From positions 62,001-126,000 of the forward strand of contig NZ_LMQL01000012.1 of the NCBI RefSeq assembly GCF_001424545.1: DNA of 64,000 nt, in the 5' to 3' direction. This DNA is from Ramlibacter sp. Leaf400. GTDB taxonomy: Bacteria; Pseudomonadota; Gammaproteobacteria; Burkholderiales; Burkholderiaceae_C. A model generated the notes under the pieces. The model was not told where the DNA came from. It ran no database searches and saw only the letters and a program-made list of their open reading frames with translations. Both the position numbers and the translations under genes were made by a program. Each line of letters begins with the position of its first letter. The first letter of the stretch is position 1. Below, piece after piece: positions 52,163 through 62,376 of the stretch.

Positions 52163-52316
52163 CCCGGCAGTGTGTGGGCGGCTGGCAGGATTTGCAACCT
52201 GGCGGGCAGGCCGCGCCGCCCCGTCCTGCCGTACGCTGCGCGGGCTGGCGTTACCCTCGGCGCAGCCCCTGCGTGCTGTCCGCGCGCGACCCCGGCGGGA
52301 ACAAGGAAGACGAGAC

Positions 52317-53945
52317 ATGCCCATTCTGGAAAGCCAACTCAATCCCCGCTCCGCGGAGTTCCAGGCCAACGCCGAAGTGATGCGTGGCCTGGTCGCCGAC
52401 CTCCAGGCCCAGGTCGCCAAGGCGGCGGCCGGCGGCGGCGAGGCGGCGCGTGCCAAGCACACGGCGCGCGGCAAGCTGCTGCCGCGCGACCGCGTGCAGA
52501 TGCTGCTGGACCCGGGCACGCCTTTCCTGGAGCTGTCGCCGCTGGCCGCGCACGGCATGTACCACGGTGCCGCGCCCTGCGCCGGCGTCATCGCCGGCAT
52601 CGGCCGGGTGAGCGGGCGCGACGTGATGATCGTGTGCAACGACGCCACGGTGAAGGGCGGCACCTACTACCCGATGACGGTGAAGAAGCACCTGCGGGCG
52701 CAGGAAGTGGCGCTGCAGAACCGCCTGCCCTGCATCTACCTGGTGGACTCCGGCGGCGCCAACCTGCCCAACCAGGACGACGTGTTCCCCGACCGCGACC
52801 ACTTCGGCCGCATCTTCTACAACCAGGCCAACATGTCGGCCCAGGGCATCGCGCAGATCGCGGTGGTGATGGGCTCTTGCACGGCGGGCGGCGCCTACGT
52901 TCCGGCGATGAGCGACGAGACCATCATCGTGAAGAACCAGGGCACCATCTTCCTGGGCGGCCCGCCGCTGGTGAAGGCCGCCACCGGCGAGGTGGTGAGC
53001 GCCGAGGACCTGGGCGGCGGCGACGTGCACACGCGCCTTTCGGGCGTGGCCGACCACCTGGCGCAGAACGACATGCACGCGCTGGCGCTGGCGCGCCAGG
53101 CCGTGGCCAGCCTCAACCGCACCAAGGTGCCGCCGGTGGAACTGCGCGAGCCGCGCCCGCCCAGGTACGACCCGCGCGAGCTGTACGGCGTCATCCCGAC
53201 CGAGGTGCGCAAGCCCTACGACGTGCGCGAGGTCATCGCGCGCATCGTCGACGGCTCCGAGTTCCACGAGTTCAAGGCGCGCTGGGGCGGCACGCCCGGC
53301 GGCTCCACCACCACCCTGGTGTGCGGCTTCGCCCACATCGAGGGCATGCCGGTGGGCATCATCGGCAACAACGGCATCCTGTACAGCGAGTCGGCGCAGA
53401 AGGGCGCGCACTTCATCGAGCTGTGCTGCCAGCGCAAGGTGCCGCTCATCTTCCTGCAGAACATCAGCGGCTTCATGGTGGGCCGCAAGTACGAGACCGA
53501 GGGCATCGCGCGCCATGGCGCCAAGATGGTGACGGCGGTGGCCACGGCCAGCGTGCCCAAGTTCACCATCATCATCGGCGGCAGCTTCGGCGCGGGCAAC
53601 TACGGCATGTGCGGCCGCGCGTACTCGCCGCGCTTCCTCTGGATGTGGCCCAACGCCCGGATCTCGGTGATGGGTGGCGAGCAGGCCGCCAGCGTGCTGG
53701 CCACCGTCAAGCGCGACGGCATCGAAGGCAAGGGCGGCAGCTGGTCGGCCGAGGAAGAGGCCGCGTTCAAGCAGCCGCTGCTGGACCAGTTCGCGCACCA
53801 GTCGCACCCGTACTACTCGAGCGCGCGGCTGTGGGACGACGGCGTGATCGACCCGGCCGACACCCGCCGCGTGCTGGCGCTGGGCCTGTCGGCCACGCTG
53901 AACGCGCCGATCGGCGAACCGAAGTTCGGGGTGTTCCGGATGTAG
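52317..53945 (+). CDS. mccB: methylcrotonyl-CoA carboxylase, carboxyltransferase (beta) subunit
   Basis: A 542-residue carboxyltransferase subunit (LiuB type). Landmarks are [73 protein letters not shown] and a second domain with [15 protein letters not shown] and [16 protein letters not shown] (acyl-CoA and biotin oxyanion loops). With the biotin subunit at 56,812 it carboxylates 3-methylcrotonyl-CoA in leucine degradation. The ATG at 52317 follows AAGGAAG. First gene of the liu-type cluster. Confidence 0.94.
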   Translation: MPILESQLNPRSAEFQANAEVMRGLVADLQAQVAKAAAGGGEAARAKHTARGKLLPRDRVQMLLDPGTPFLELSPLAAHGMYHGAAPCAGVIAGIGRVSGRDVMIVCNDATVKGGTYYPMTVKKHLRAQEVALQNRLPCIYLVDSGGANLPNQDDVFPDRDHFGRIFYNQANMSAQGIAQIAVVMGSCTAGGAYVPAMSDETIIVKNQGTIFLGGPPLVKAATGEVVSAEDLGGGDVHTRLSGVADHLAQNDMHALALARQAVASLNRTKVPPVELREPRPPRYDPRELYGVIPTEVRKPYDVREVIARIVDGSEFHEFKARWGGTPGGSTTTLVCGFAHIEGMPVGIIGNNGILYSESAQKGAHFIELCCQRKVPLIFLQNISGFMVGRKYETEGIARHGAKMVTAVATASVPKFTIIIGGSFGAGNYGMCGRAYSPRFLWMWPNARISVMGGEQAASVLATVKRDGIEGKGGSWSAEEEAAFKQPLLDQFAHQSHPYYSSARLWDDGVIDPADTRRVLALGLSATLNAPIGEPKFGVFRM

Positions 53946-53956
53946 GAAACCCAAGG

Positions 53957-54034
53957 CCGTCATTCCCGCGGAGGCGGGAATCCAGGGCATCCGCCTTCTG
54001 GAAGCCCTGGGTCCCCGCCTCCGCGGGGACGACG
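53957..54034. repeat. dRS3-like inverted-repeat element
   Basis: A 78-bp element inside the liu cluster. Left arm ATTCCC-N8-GGGAAT, right arm GTCCCC-N8-GGGGAC, inner CCAGGGC/GCCCTGG stem. It lies in the 104-base gap between mccB and the dehydrogenase gene. Confidence 0.85.
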
Positions 54035-54049
54035 ATCTGGAGACAAGCG

Positions 54050-55186
54050 ATGCTGACCACCATCTACGACACCCCCGAACACCAGACCCTGCGCGACCAG
54101 GTCGCGCGCTTCATCGCCCGCGAGGTCGAGCCGCAGGCCGACAGGTGGGAGGAGCAGGGCTTCGTGCCGCGCGAGGTGCTGCGCCGCATGGGACAGGCCG
54201 GCCTGTTCGGCCTGATGTACGAAAGCGAGTGGGGCGGCGCCGAGGCCGACGCGCTCACCAACCTGGTGTTCGCCGAGGCCCTGTCGCAGTCGACCTACGC
54301 CGGCTTCATCATCACCGTGCTGGTCCACACCGACATGGCCAGCCCCCACCTGCACCACGCCGGCTCGCCGGCGCAGAAGGACAGGTACCTGCGCAAGGTG
54401 ATCGCGGGCGAGACGATCACGGCGGTGGGCATCACCGAGCCGGGCGCGGGTTCCGACGTGGCCGGCATCCGCACGACCGCCAGGCGCGACGGCGACCACT
54501 GGGTGCTCAACGGCACCAAGATGTTCATCACCAACGGCGTGCACGCCGACCTCTACTTCATCGCCGCCAAGACCGGTCCGGGCAAGCGCGAGGTCTCGAT
54601 GTTCATCGTCGAGAAGGGCACGCCGGGCTTCTCGGTCGGCCGCGCGCTGAAGAAGACCGGCTGGCTGTCCAGCGACACCGCCGAACTCGTTCTGGACAAC
54701 GTGCGCGTCCCCGCCGCGCACCTGCTGGGCGAGGAGGGCAAGGGCTTCTACTCGGTGATGAAGAACTTCCAGACCGAGCGCATCGCATTGGCGGCGATGG
54801 CGGTGGGCCACTGCACGCGCGCGCTGGAGCTCACGCTGGACTTCGTGCGCCAGCGCCAGGCCTTCGGCGGCCCGCTGTGGGACCAGCAGACGATCCGCCA
54901 GCGGCTGTCGATGATGGACGCCAGGACCCGCGCGGCCCGGCAGTTCATGTACCACTGCGCCTGGCGCGTCACGCAGGGGCACGAGATCGTGCAGGAGGTG
55001 TCCATGCTCAAGGCGCTCACCGGCGAACTCGTCAACGAGGTCGTGCAGACCTGCCAGCAGTTCCACGGCGGCATGGGCTACATCCGCGAAACGGCCATCG
55101 AGAGGCTGTGGCGCGACGCCCGCGTGCTGGCCATCGGTGGCGGCGCCACCGAGGTGATGCTGGAGGAAGTGGCCAAGCGCTACTGA
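54050..55186 (+). CDS. acyl-CoA dehydrogenase, IVD/LCAD-like catalytic base placement
   Basis: A 378-residue acyl-CoA dehydrogenase with the usual domains (GITEPGAGSD, VLNGTKMFITNG, the C-terminal helices ending in WRDARVLAIGGGATEVM). The usual catalytic Glu position (IYEGTS) is Gly364 here, while Glu243 in FQTERIALA matches the alternative base of isovaleryl- and long-chain-type enzymes. Position between mccB and the enoyl-CoA hydratase suggests isovaleryl-CoA or a related branched acyl-CoA as substrate, but its sequence differs from classical LiuA. The ATG at 54050 follows a GGAGA site. It transfers electrons to ETF. Confidence 0.9.
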   Translation: MLTTIYDTPEHQTLRDQVARFIAREVEPQADRWEEQGFVPREVLRRMGQAGLFGLMYESEWGGAEADALTNLVFAEALSQSTYAGFIITVLVHTDMASPHLHHAGSPAQKDRYLRKVIAGETITAVGITEPGAGSDVAGIRTTARRDGDHWVLNGTKMFITNGVHADLYFIAAKTGPGKREVSMFIVEKGTPGFSVGRALKKTGWLSSDTAELVLDNVRVPAAHLLGEEGKGFYSVMKNFQTERIALAAMAVGHCTRALELTLDFVRQRQAFGGPLWDQQTIRQRLSMMDARTRAARQFMYHCAWRVTQGHEIVQEVSMLKALTGELVNEVVQTCQQFHGGMGYIRETAIERLWRDARVLAIGGGATEVMLEEVAKRY

Positions 55187-55239
55187 ACCGTGGGCCGCGC
55201 GGTAACGTGCGCCTGCAGCCCAAGCGGAGAACCCGAACG

Positions 55240-56034
55240 ATGAAACACCTGCTCCTGAACACCGCCGGCGGCGTGACGACCGTCACGCTGAACCGCCCCG
55301 ACGTGCGCAACGCGTTCAACGACGAGGTCATCACCGAGCTGACGGCGGTATTGCTCGAACTCGGCAAGCGGCCCGAGGTGCGCTGCGTGGTCCTGGCCGG
55401 CAACGGCCCGGCCTTCTGCGCGGGCGCCGACCTCAACTGGATGAAGCGCATGGCCGACTACACGCGCGAGGAGAACCTCGAGGACGCGACCGGCCTGGCC
55501 CGCATGCTGGAGGTGCTCTACAAGCTGCCCCAGCCCACGGTGGCGCGCGTGCATGGCGACACGTACGCGGGCGGCATGGGCCTGGTGGCCGCGTGCGACG
55601 TGGCGGTGGCCGTCGACACGGTGCAGTTCTGCCTGAGCGAGGTGAGGCTGGGGCTGATTCCGGCGACCATCAGCCCGTACGTCATCCGCGCGATGGGCGC
55701 GCGCGCGGCGCACCGCTGGTTCCTCACGGCCGAGCGCTTCTCCGCGGTCGAGGCGCACCGCATCGGCTACGTGCACGAGGTGGTGCCCGCCGCGCAACTG
55801 GACGCCAAGATGACCGAGATCGTGCAGGCGCTGGTGAACGCCGGGCCGGAAGCGGTCAAGGCCTGCAAGCAGCTGGTGCACGACGTCGCCGGCCACTCCA
55901 TCAGCGCCGGCCTGGTGCGCCGCACGATCGAGGGCATCGCCGACATCCGCGCCAGCGACGAAGGCCGCGAGGGCGTGAAGTCGTTCCTGGAGAAGCGCAA
56001 GCCGAACTGGCTGTTGCCGCAGGGAGGCGCGTGA
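55240..56034 (+). CDS. liuC: enoyl-CoA hydratase (methylglutaconyl-CoA hydratase-like)
   Basis: A 264-residue crotonase-fold protein. The oxyanion-hole segments are ALVLAGNG-like CVVLAGNGPAFCAGADLNWM and DTYAGGMGLVAACDVAVA; the catalytic region is LSEVRLGLIPATIS with Glu. In this cluster it should hydrate 3-methylglutaconyl-CoA to HMG-CoA. The ATG at 55240 follows a GGAGA site. The following gene is 137 bases away, with a repeat between. Confidence 0.88.
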   Translation: MKHLLLNTAGGVTTVTLNRPDVRNAFNDEVITELTAVLLELGKRPEVRCVVLAGNGPAFCAGADLNWMKRMADYTREENLEDATGLARMLEVLYKLPQPTVARVHGDTYAGGMGLVAACDVAVAVDTVQFCLSEVRLGLIPATISPYVIRAMGARAAHRWFLTAERFSAVEAHRIGYVHEVVPAAQLDAKMTEIVQALVNAGPEAVKACKQLVHDVAGHSISAGLVRRTIEGIADIRASDEGREGVKSFLEKRKPNWLLPQGGA

Positions 56035-56045
56035 AGCAGGGACTT

Positions 56046-56152
56046 GGTTTTGCTCCTTCCCCCTCTGGGGGAAGGCCGGGATGGGGGTGCTCCGGTGCCC
56101 GCCCTGGCCGCGGGCGTGCCCCCACCCCAGCCCTGCCCCGGAGGGGGAGTGT
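56046..56152. repeat. C-rich/G-rich intergenic repeat
   Basis: An imperfect long inverted repeat: CTTCCCCCTCTGGGGGAAGG (local hairpin), GGGATGGGGG, and a right half CCCCCACCCCAGCCC...GGAGGGGGAG. It is a repeat type common in Burkholderiales intergenic regions and unlike the dRS3-like family. Confidence 0.6.
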
Positions 56153-56171
56153 GTAAGGCAGGAGCCCCGAC

Positions 56172-56807
56172 ATGGACAACATCCCCGCCCTCATCGATCC
56201 CCCTCAGTTCCTGGCCCTGGCCGCCGCGCTCGGCTTCGCCAGCGGCTTCCGGCTGTACGCCACGCTGTTCCTCACCGGCCTGGCCGGCTACATGGGCTGG
56301 GTCGAACTGCCCGCCGGCCTGCAGGTGCTGCAGCACCCCGGCGTGCTGGGGGCGAGCGGGTTCATGCTGTTCGTCGAGTTCTTCGCCGACAAGATCCCGT
56401 ACGTCGATTCGATGTGGGATGCGGTCCACACGCTGGTGCGCATCCCGGCGGGCGCGGCGCTGGCAGCGGGCGCGCTGGGCGCCGACGGCACGGCCATGAC
56501 GTGGATCGCGGCGCTGGTGGGCGGCAGCCTGGCGGCCACCAGCCACGCCACCAAGATGACCACGCGCGCGGCGGTCAACACCTCGCCCGAGCCGTTCTCC
56601 AACGTGGCCGTGTCGCTGTTCGAGGACGGGCTGGTCGTCTTCCTCTTGTGGCTGTCCGCCACCCACCCGGCGATCTTCACCGCGGTGCTGGTCGTCAGCG
56701 TCGTCGTGGCCCTGGTGCTGCTGGTGGTGCTGGTGAAGTTCCTCAAGCGGGTGATCCGCGAGGTGCAGGATTTTTTTGCGGGGCGCCGAATGCTCCGGGA
56801 GCGCTGA
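56172..56807 (+). CDS. DUF4126 membrane protein
   Basis: A 211-residue membrane protein with about five hydrophobic segments. The N-terminal ALGFASGFRLYATLFLTGLAG and EFFADKIPYVDSMWDAVHTL motifs are typical of DUF4126. Function unknown. It sits between liuC and the biotin carboxylase gene, four bases ahead of the latter, and so is expressed with the leucine cluster without an obvious role in it. A T-run (56771-56777) lies near its 3' end inside the frame. Confidence 0.85.
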   Translation: MDNIPALIDPPQFLALAAALGFASGFRLYATLFLTGLAGYMGWVELPAGLQVLQHPGVLGASGFMLFVEFFADKIPYVDSMWDAVHTLVRIPAGAALAAGALGADGTAMTWIAALVGGSLAATSHATKMTTRAAVNTSPEPFSNVAVSLFEDGLVVFLLWLSATHPAIFTAVLVVSVVVALVLLVVLVKFLKRVIREVQDFFAGRRMLRER

Positions 56808-56811
56808 AGAC

Positions 56812-58803
<1,992 letters not shown>

Positions 58804-58950
58804 GAACTCACATAGAGGCAGAACTCACATAGAGGCAGAACTCAACACAGAGGCACAGAGGCACAGAGGCAAGAGGAGGAAAAAGGAAAAAAGGAAAATC
58901 TCCGCATTTCCTCTGTGCCTCTGTGCCTCTGTGCCTCTGTGTTCTGTTCC
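58804..58950. repeat. CACAGAGG-type palindromic repeat without dRS3-like halves
   Basis: Two tandem 17-mers GAACTCACATAGAGGCA (58804-58837) lead into inverted arms of ACAGAGGC units (about 58844-58877 and 58910-58950). Unlike the copies at 3 kb and 41 kb it is not enclosed by dRS3-like arms. Confidence 0.85.
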
Positions 58951-58962
58951 AAGACGACCTAA

Positions 58963-59883
58963 ATGCGCATCTACTTCCACTCCCAAGCCACCAAGCCTGC
59001 GCCCTGGATCGACGCGCTGCGGTCGGCCCTGCCCGAGGCCGAGGTGGCCGAGTGGAGCCCCGGCGCGCCGCCGGCCGATTACGCGGTGGTCTGGCATCCG
59101 CCCCAGCAGCTGCTGGACGAGCAGCCCGGCCTGAAGGCGCTCTTCAACATCGGCGCCGGCGTGGACGCACTGATGAAGCTGAACCTGCCGGCCGGCCTGC
59201 GCGTGGTGCGGCTGGACGACGCCGGCATGTCGGTGCAGATGGCCGAGTACGTGTGCCATGCGCTGATCCGCCACGTCCGCGAGTTCGACATCTTCGAGCA
59301 CGAGGCCAAGCAGGGCCGCTGGGGCTACCGCCGGCCGCGGGCGCGCGGCGATTACCCTGTGGGCCTCATGGGTCTGGGCGTGCTGGGCGCGCGCGTGGCG
59401 CAGGCGGTGCGCCAGTTCGAGTTTCCCGTCAACGGCTGGAGCCGCACGCCGCGACCGCTGGAAGGCGTGCGCTGCTTCGCGGGGCGCGGGCAGTTCGACG
59501 ATTTCCTGTCGGCCTCCCGCGTGCTGGTGTGCCTGCTGCCGCTGACGCCGGACACCGAGGGCATCCTGGACCGGCGCTCGCTCGGCCGGCTGATGCCCGG
59601 CGGCTACCTCATCAACGTCGCGCGCGGCGCGCACCTGGTCGAGCCGGACCTGCTGGCCCTGCTGGACGAGGGCCACCTGGCCGGCGCCACCCTGGACGTG
59701 CTGCGCGAGGAACCGCCGCCGCCGGACCACCCCTTCCTGCGGCACCCCAGGATCACGCTCACGCCGCACAACTCGGCGCGCACGCTGCGCGAGGAAAGCA
59801 TCGCGCAGATCGCCGGCAAGATCCGGGCCCTGGGCCGGGGAGAACCCGTCGCCGGCGTGGTCGATCCGGTGCGGGGATACTGA
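58963..59883 (+). CDS. ghrA: glyoxylate/hydroxypyruvate reductase A
   Basis: A 306-residue D-2-hydroxyacid dehydrogenase. The NAD(P) site is VGLMGLGVLGARVAQAVRQF, with INVARGAHLVE and a catalytic His in LTPHNSARTLREES. The FNIGAGVDALM segment and the length are typical of GhrA. It reduces glyoxylate or hydroxypyruvate with NADPH. It lies between mccA and mvaB on the same strand and is cotranscribed with the latter (21 bases), though its role in leucine degradation is unclear. Confidence 0.9.
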   Translation: MRIYFHSQATKPAPWIDALRSALPEAEVAEWSPGAPPADYAVVWHPPQQLLDEQPGLKALFNIGAGVDALMKLNLPAGLRVVRLDDAGMSVQMAEYVCHALIRHVREFDIFEHEAKQGRWGYRRPRARGDYPVGLMGLGVLGARVAQAVRQFEFPVNGWSRTPRPLEGVRCFAGRGQFDDFLSASRVLVCLLPLTPDTEGILDRRSLGRLMPGGYLINVARGAHLVEPDLLALLDEGHLAGATLDVLREEPPPPDHPFLRHPRITLTPHNSARTLREESIAQIAGKIRALGRGEPVAGVVDPVRGY

Positions 59884-59904
59884 AGCGAACACAGGAGACA
59901 TGCC

Positions 59905-60813
59905 ATGAAGCTGCCATCCCGGGTGAAGATCGTCGACGTGGGCCCGCGCGACGGCCTGCAGAACGAGAAGGGCCACGTGCCCGCCGAAGTGAAGATCGGG
60001 CTGGTGCACCGGCTGCAGGACGCTGGCGTCAAGGAGATCGAGGTCACCAGCTTCGTGTCGCCCAAGTGGGTGCCGCAGATGGCCGATGCCGCCGAGGTGA
60101 TGGCCGGCATCCAGCGCCGGCCCGACGTGCGCTACTCGGTGCTCACGCCCAACATGAAGGGCTTCGAGGCGGCGGTCGACAGCAAGCCCGACGAGATCGT
60201 GGTGTTCGGCGCGGCCAGCGAGGCCTTCAGCCAGAAGAACATCAACTGCTCCATCGCCGAGAGCATCGAGCGCTTCGCGCCGGTGGTGGCAGCGGCGCGG
60301 GCCCGCGGCATCCACGTGCGCGGCGCCATCTCCACCACCGTCGGCTGCCCCTACGAGGGCGACGTCAAGCCCGAGCGGGTGGAACTGGTCGCGCGGCTGA
60401 TGAAGGACATCGGCGTGCAGCACGTCGGCGTGGCCGACACCATCGGCGTGGGCACGCCGCGCAAGGTGCAGGCCGCGATGGAAGCGGCGCTGAAGCACTA
60501 CGACATCGACAACGTGTCCGGCCACTTCCACGACACCTACGGCCAGGCGCTGGGCAACACGCTGGCCTGCCTGGAGATGGGCATCTGGAACTACGACACC
60601 TCCTCGGCCGGGCTGGGCGGCTGCCCCTACGCCAAGGGCGCCACCGGCAACGTGGCCACCGAGGACGTGGTCTACATGCTGCACGGCATGGACATCGAGA
60701 CGGGCATCGACCTGGACAAGCTGATCGACGCGGGCAAGTACATCAGCGACTTCCTGCAGCGCAAGCCGAACTCGCGCGCGTCGACGGCCATCCTGAACAA
60801 GCGGGCGGGGTGA
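59905..60813 (+). CDS. mvaB: hydroxymethylglutaryl-CoA lyase
   Basis: A 302-residue TIM-barrel lyase that cleaves HMG-CoA to acetoacetate and acetyl-CoA, the last step of leucine degradation (LiuE). Diagnostic segments are VDVGPRDGLQNEKG, the metal-binding HFHDTYG and the signature GLGGCPYAKGATGNVATED with the active-site Cys. An AGGAGA site precedes the ATG at 59905. Family length fits. Confidence 0.96.
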   Translation: MKLPSRVKIVDVGPRDGLQNEKGHVPAEVKIGLVHRLQDAGVKEIEVTSFVSPKWVPQMADAAEVMAGIQRRPDVRYSVLTPNMKGFEAAVDSKPDEIVVFGAASEAFSQKNINCSIAESIERFAPVVAAARARGIHVRGAISTTVGCPYEGDVKPERVELVARLMKDIGVQHVGVADTIGVGTPRKVQAAMEAALKHYDIDNVSGHFHDTYGQALGNTLACLEMGIWNYDTSSAGLGGCPYAKGATGNVATEDVVYMLHGMDIETGIDLDKLIDAGKYISDFLQRKPNSRASTAILNKRAG

Positions 60814-60816
60814 ACG

Positions 60817-60908
60817 CCGTCGTCCCCGCGAAGGCGGGGACCCAGCGCAGCGCGCCTCCCGTGCCGCCTGCAGGGCGCACTGGATTCCCGCCTCCGCGGG
60901 AATGACGG
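60817..60908. repeat. dRS3-like inverted-repeat element
   Basis: A 92-bp element. Left arm GTCCCC-N8-GGGGAC, right arm ATTCCC-N8-GGGAAT, ends CCGTC/GACGG. It starts four bases after the mvaB stop and runs to 12 bases before the YbaK-like start. Confidence 0.85.
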
Positions 60909-60919
60909 AAACTCTCGAT

Positions 60920-61423
60920 ATGTGTGGAGCTGAACTGACATCCCTCCCCGAAGGCGTGCAGCGCGTCGCGCGCGTGCTGCAGGAGCACGGCCACCCGCAT
61001 CCGCCGGTGATGCTGGACGACGCCGCGCGCACCGCGCAGCAGGCCGCCGATGCGCTGGGCATCGCCGTGGGCCAGATCGCCAAGAGCATCATCTTCCGCC
61101 GCAAGTCCGACGGTGCCGCCGTGCTCGTGGTGGCCTCGGGCGACCGGCGCGTGGACGAGAAGAAGGTGGACGCCCTGGTCGGCAAGACCGGCCGCGCCGA
61201 CGCCGAGTTCGTGAAGACGAAGACCGGCTACTCCATCGGCGGCGTCTCGCCGGTCGGCCACGCCCATCCGCCGGTGACGCTGATCGACCGCGAGCTGTTC
61301 CGCTTCGACGAGGTGTGGGCCGCGGCCGGGCATCCGCACGGCGTGTTCAAGCTGCGGCCGCAGGACCTGGAGCGCCTGACCGGCGCGCCGGTGGCGGACG
61401 TGGTGCAGGAGCCGCGCGAGTGA
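60920..61423 (+). CDS. YbaK/ProX-type aminoacyl-tRNA deacylase-like protein
   Basis: A 167-residue YbaK/EbsC-domain protein (AADALGIAVGQIAKSIIFRR, the catalytic-Lys region; VVASGDRRVDEKKV; TGYSIGGVSPVGH; GVFKLRPQDLERL). Such proteins deacylate mischarged tRNAs (Ala/Cys-tRNA-Pro) in trans. The ATG at 60920 is preferred over the ATG at 60902, which is inside the repeat element. It overlaps the DUF1289 start by one base. Confidence 0.88.
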   Translation: MCGAELTSLPEGVQRVARVLQEHGHPHPPVMLDDAARTAQQAADALGIAVGQIAKSIIFRRKSDGAAVLVVASGDRRVDEKKVDALVGKTGRADAEFVKTKTGYSIGGVSPVGHAHPPVTLIDRELFRFDEVWAAAGHPHGVFKLRPQDLERLTGAPVADVVQEPRE

Positions 61424-61656
61424 TGCCCGCCCGCACCCGTGTCCGGCAGCAGCTGCGGGAGCTGTCGGCACTGCCCGCGGGCGAGCCCGTGCCTTCGCCC
61501 TGCAACGCCGTGTGCCGCGTGAGCGAGGCCACCGGCCTGTGCGAAGGCTGCCTGCGCACGCTGGACGAGATCGCCGCCTGGGGCGGCCTGGACGACACCG
61601 GCAAGCGAACGGTCTGGCAACGCCTGGCCGTCCGCGCCGGCGAGGAGCCCCTGTGA
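61423..61656 (+). CDS. DUF1289 small Cys-motif protein
   Basis: A 77-residue protein with the family pattern SPCNAVCRVSEATGLCEGCL: four cysteines arranged as C-x3-C-x8-C-x2-C, likely a metal or Fe-S site. Function unknown. The start is in a TGATG junction with the YbaK-like gene and the end overlaps the next GTG start by 4 bases, so the three genes are translationally coupled. Confidence 0.85.
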   Translation: MPARTRVRQQLRELSALPAGEPVPSPCNAVCRVSEATGLCEGCLRTLDEIAAWGGLDDTGKRTVWQRLAVRAGEEPL

Positions 61657-62285
61657 AGCGCATCACCTTCTGGCTGGATTTCATCTCGCCCTACGCCTAC
61701 CTCGCCTTCGAGCACCTGCCGCACGCGCTGCAGGACCTGGGCTACGAGGTCGAGTACCGCCCGGTGCTGTTCGCCGGCCTGCTCAAGCACCACGGACAGC
61801 TGGGTCCGGCCGAGATCCCCGGCAAGCGCGAGTGGACCTACCGCCAGGTGCTGTGGCAGGCCCAGGCGCACGGCATCCCGATGCAGATGCCGTCGGCGCA
61901 TCCCTTCAATCCGCTCGGCCTGCTGCGCCTGGCGCTGGCCTGCGGCCCCAACCGGTACGTGTGCGAGGCGCTGTTCCGGCACGTCTGGCGCGGTGGCGCC
62001 GATGCGGCCGACCCGGCGCGGCTCGAAGCCTTGCGCCAGCAGCTCGCGCCGAAGCGCGACCCCGCGTCCGATGAAGTGAAGGGCGCGCTCAAGCAGGCGA
62101 CCGAGGACGCCATCGCCGCCGGCCTGTTCGGCGTGCCGACCTTCGCGGTGGACGACAAGCTGTTCTGGGGGTTCGATGCGCTGCCGATGCTGCGGGGGTA
62201 CCTGCAGGGGGACGAGTGGTTCCAGCACGCCTGGAACGCCGCCGCCGCGCCGGCGATGACGGCTGTGCGCCGCGCCCGGGGGTAG
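61653..62285 (+). CDS. DsbA-family 2-hydroxychromene-2-carboxylate isomerase-like protein
   Basis: A 210-residue thioredoxin-fold protein of the HCCA-isomerase/GST-kappa type. The CxxC of DsbA is replaced by SPYAYLA (Ser active residue) and the cis-Pro loop is FGVPTFAVDDKLFWG. Relatives use glutathione in aromatic degradation. A GTG start at 61653 is chosen since it overlaps the DUF1289 stop (GTGA) and no ATG lies before the conserved KRITFWLDF strand. Confidence 0.85.
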   Translation: MKRITFWLDFISPYAYLAFEHLPHALQDLGYEVEYRPVLFAGLLKHHGQLGPAEIPGKREWTYRQVLWQAQAHGIPMQMPSAHPFNPLGLLRLALACGPNRYVCEALFRHVWRGGADAADPARLEALRQQLAPKRDPASDEVKGALKQATEDAIAAGLFGVPTFAVDDKLFWGFDALPMLRGYLQGDEWFQHAWNAAAAPAMTAVRRARG

Positions 62286-62300
62286 GGCCCACCGCACCCC

Positions 62301-62363
62301 CCTGTCAAACCTGACAGGATTGCCGCAACCTCATCCGTGCGGAGAAACTGCGCGCTTTTCTCC
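62301..62363 (+). other. two hairpins ahead of the RHS gene
   Basis: CCTGTCA-AACC-TGACAGG (62301-62318) and GGAGAAA-N9-TTTCTCC (62341-62363), both with perfect 7-bp stems, in the 91-base gap before the RHS protein. The first could be a terminator without T-run or an operator; the second ends 13 bases before the start codon. Confidence 0.45.
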
Positions 62364-62376
62364 ACGGGGGGATGGC

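Noticed and set aside
52172-55186. A 1,004-codon plus-strand frame across mccB and the dehydrogenase gene
   Set aside because: Only its last 378 codons (the dehydrogenase) show family motifs; the earlier part is an out-of-frame shadow of mccB.
58844-58950. CACAGAGG repeats as a possible CRISPR array
   Set aside because: Units are 7-9 bases, contiguous and arranged as an inverted repeat, with no unique spacers and no cas genes nearby.
60902-60919. ATG at 60902 as start of the YbaK-like gene
   Set aside because: It is part of the conserved end of the dRS3-like element (GGGAATGACGG), so the ATG at 60920 is more likely.
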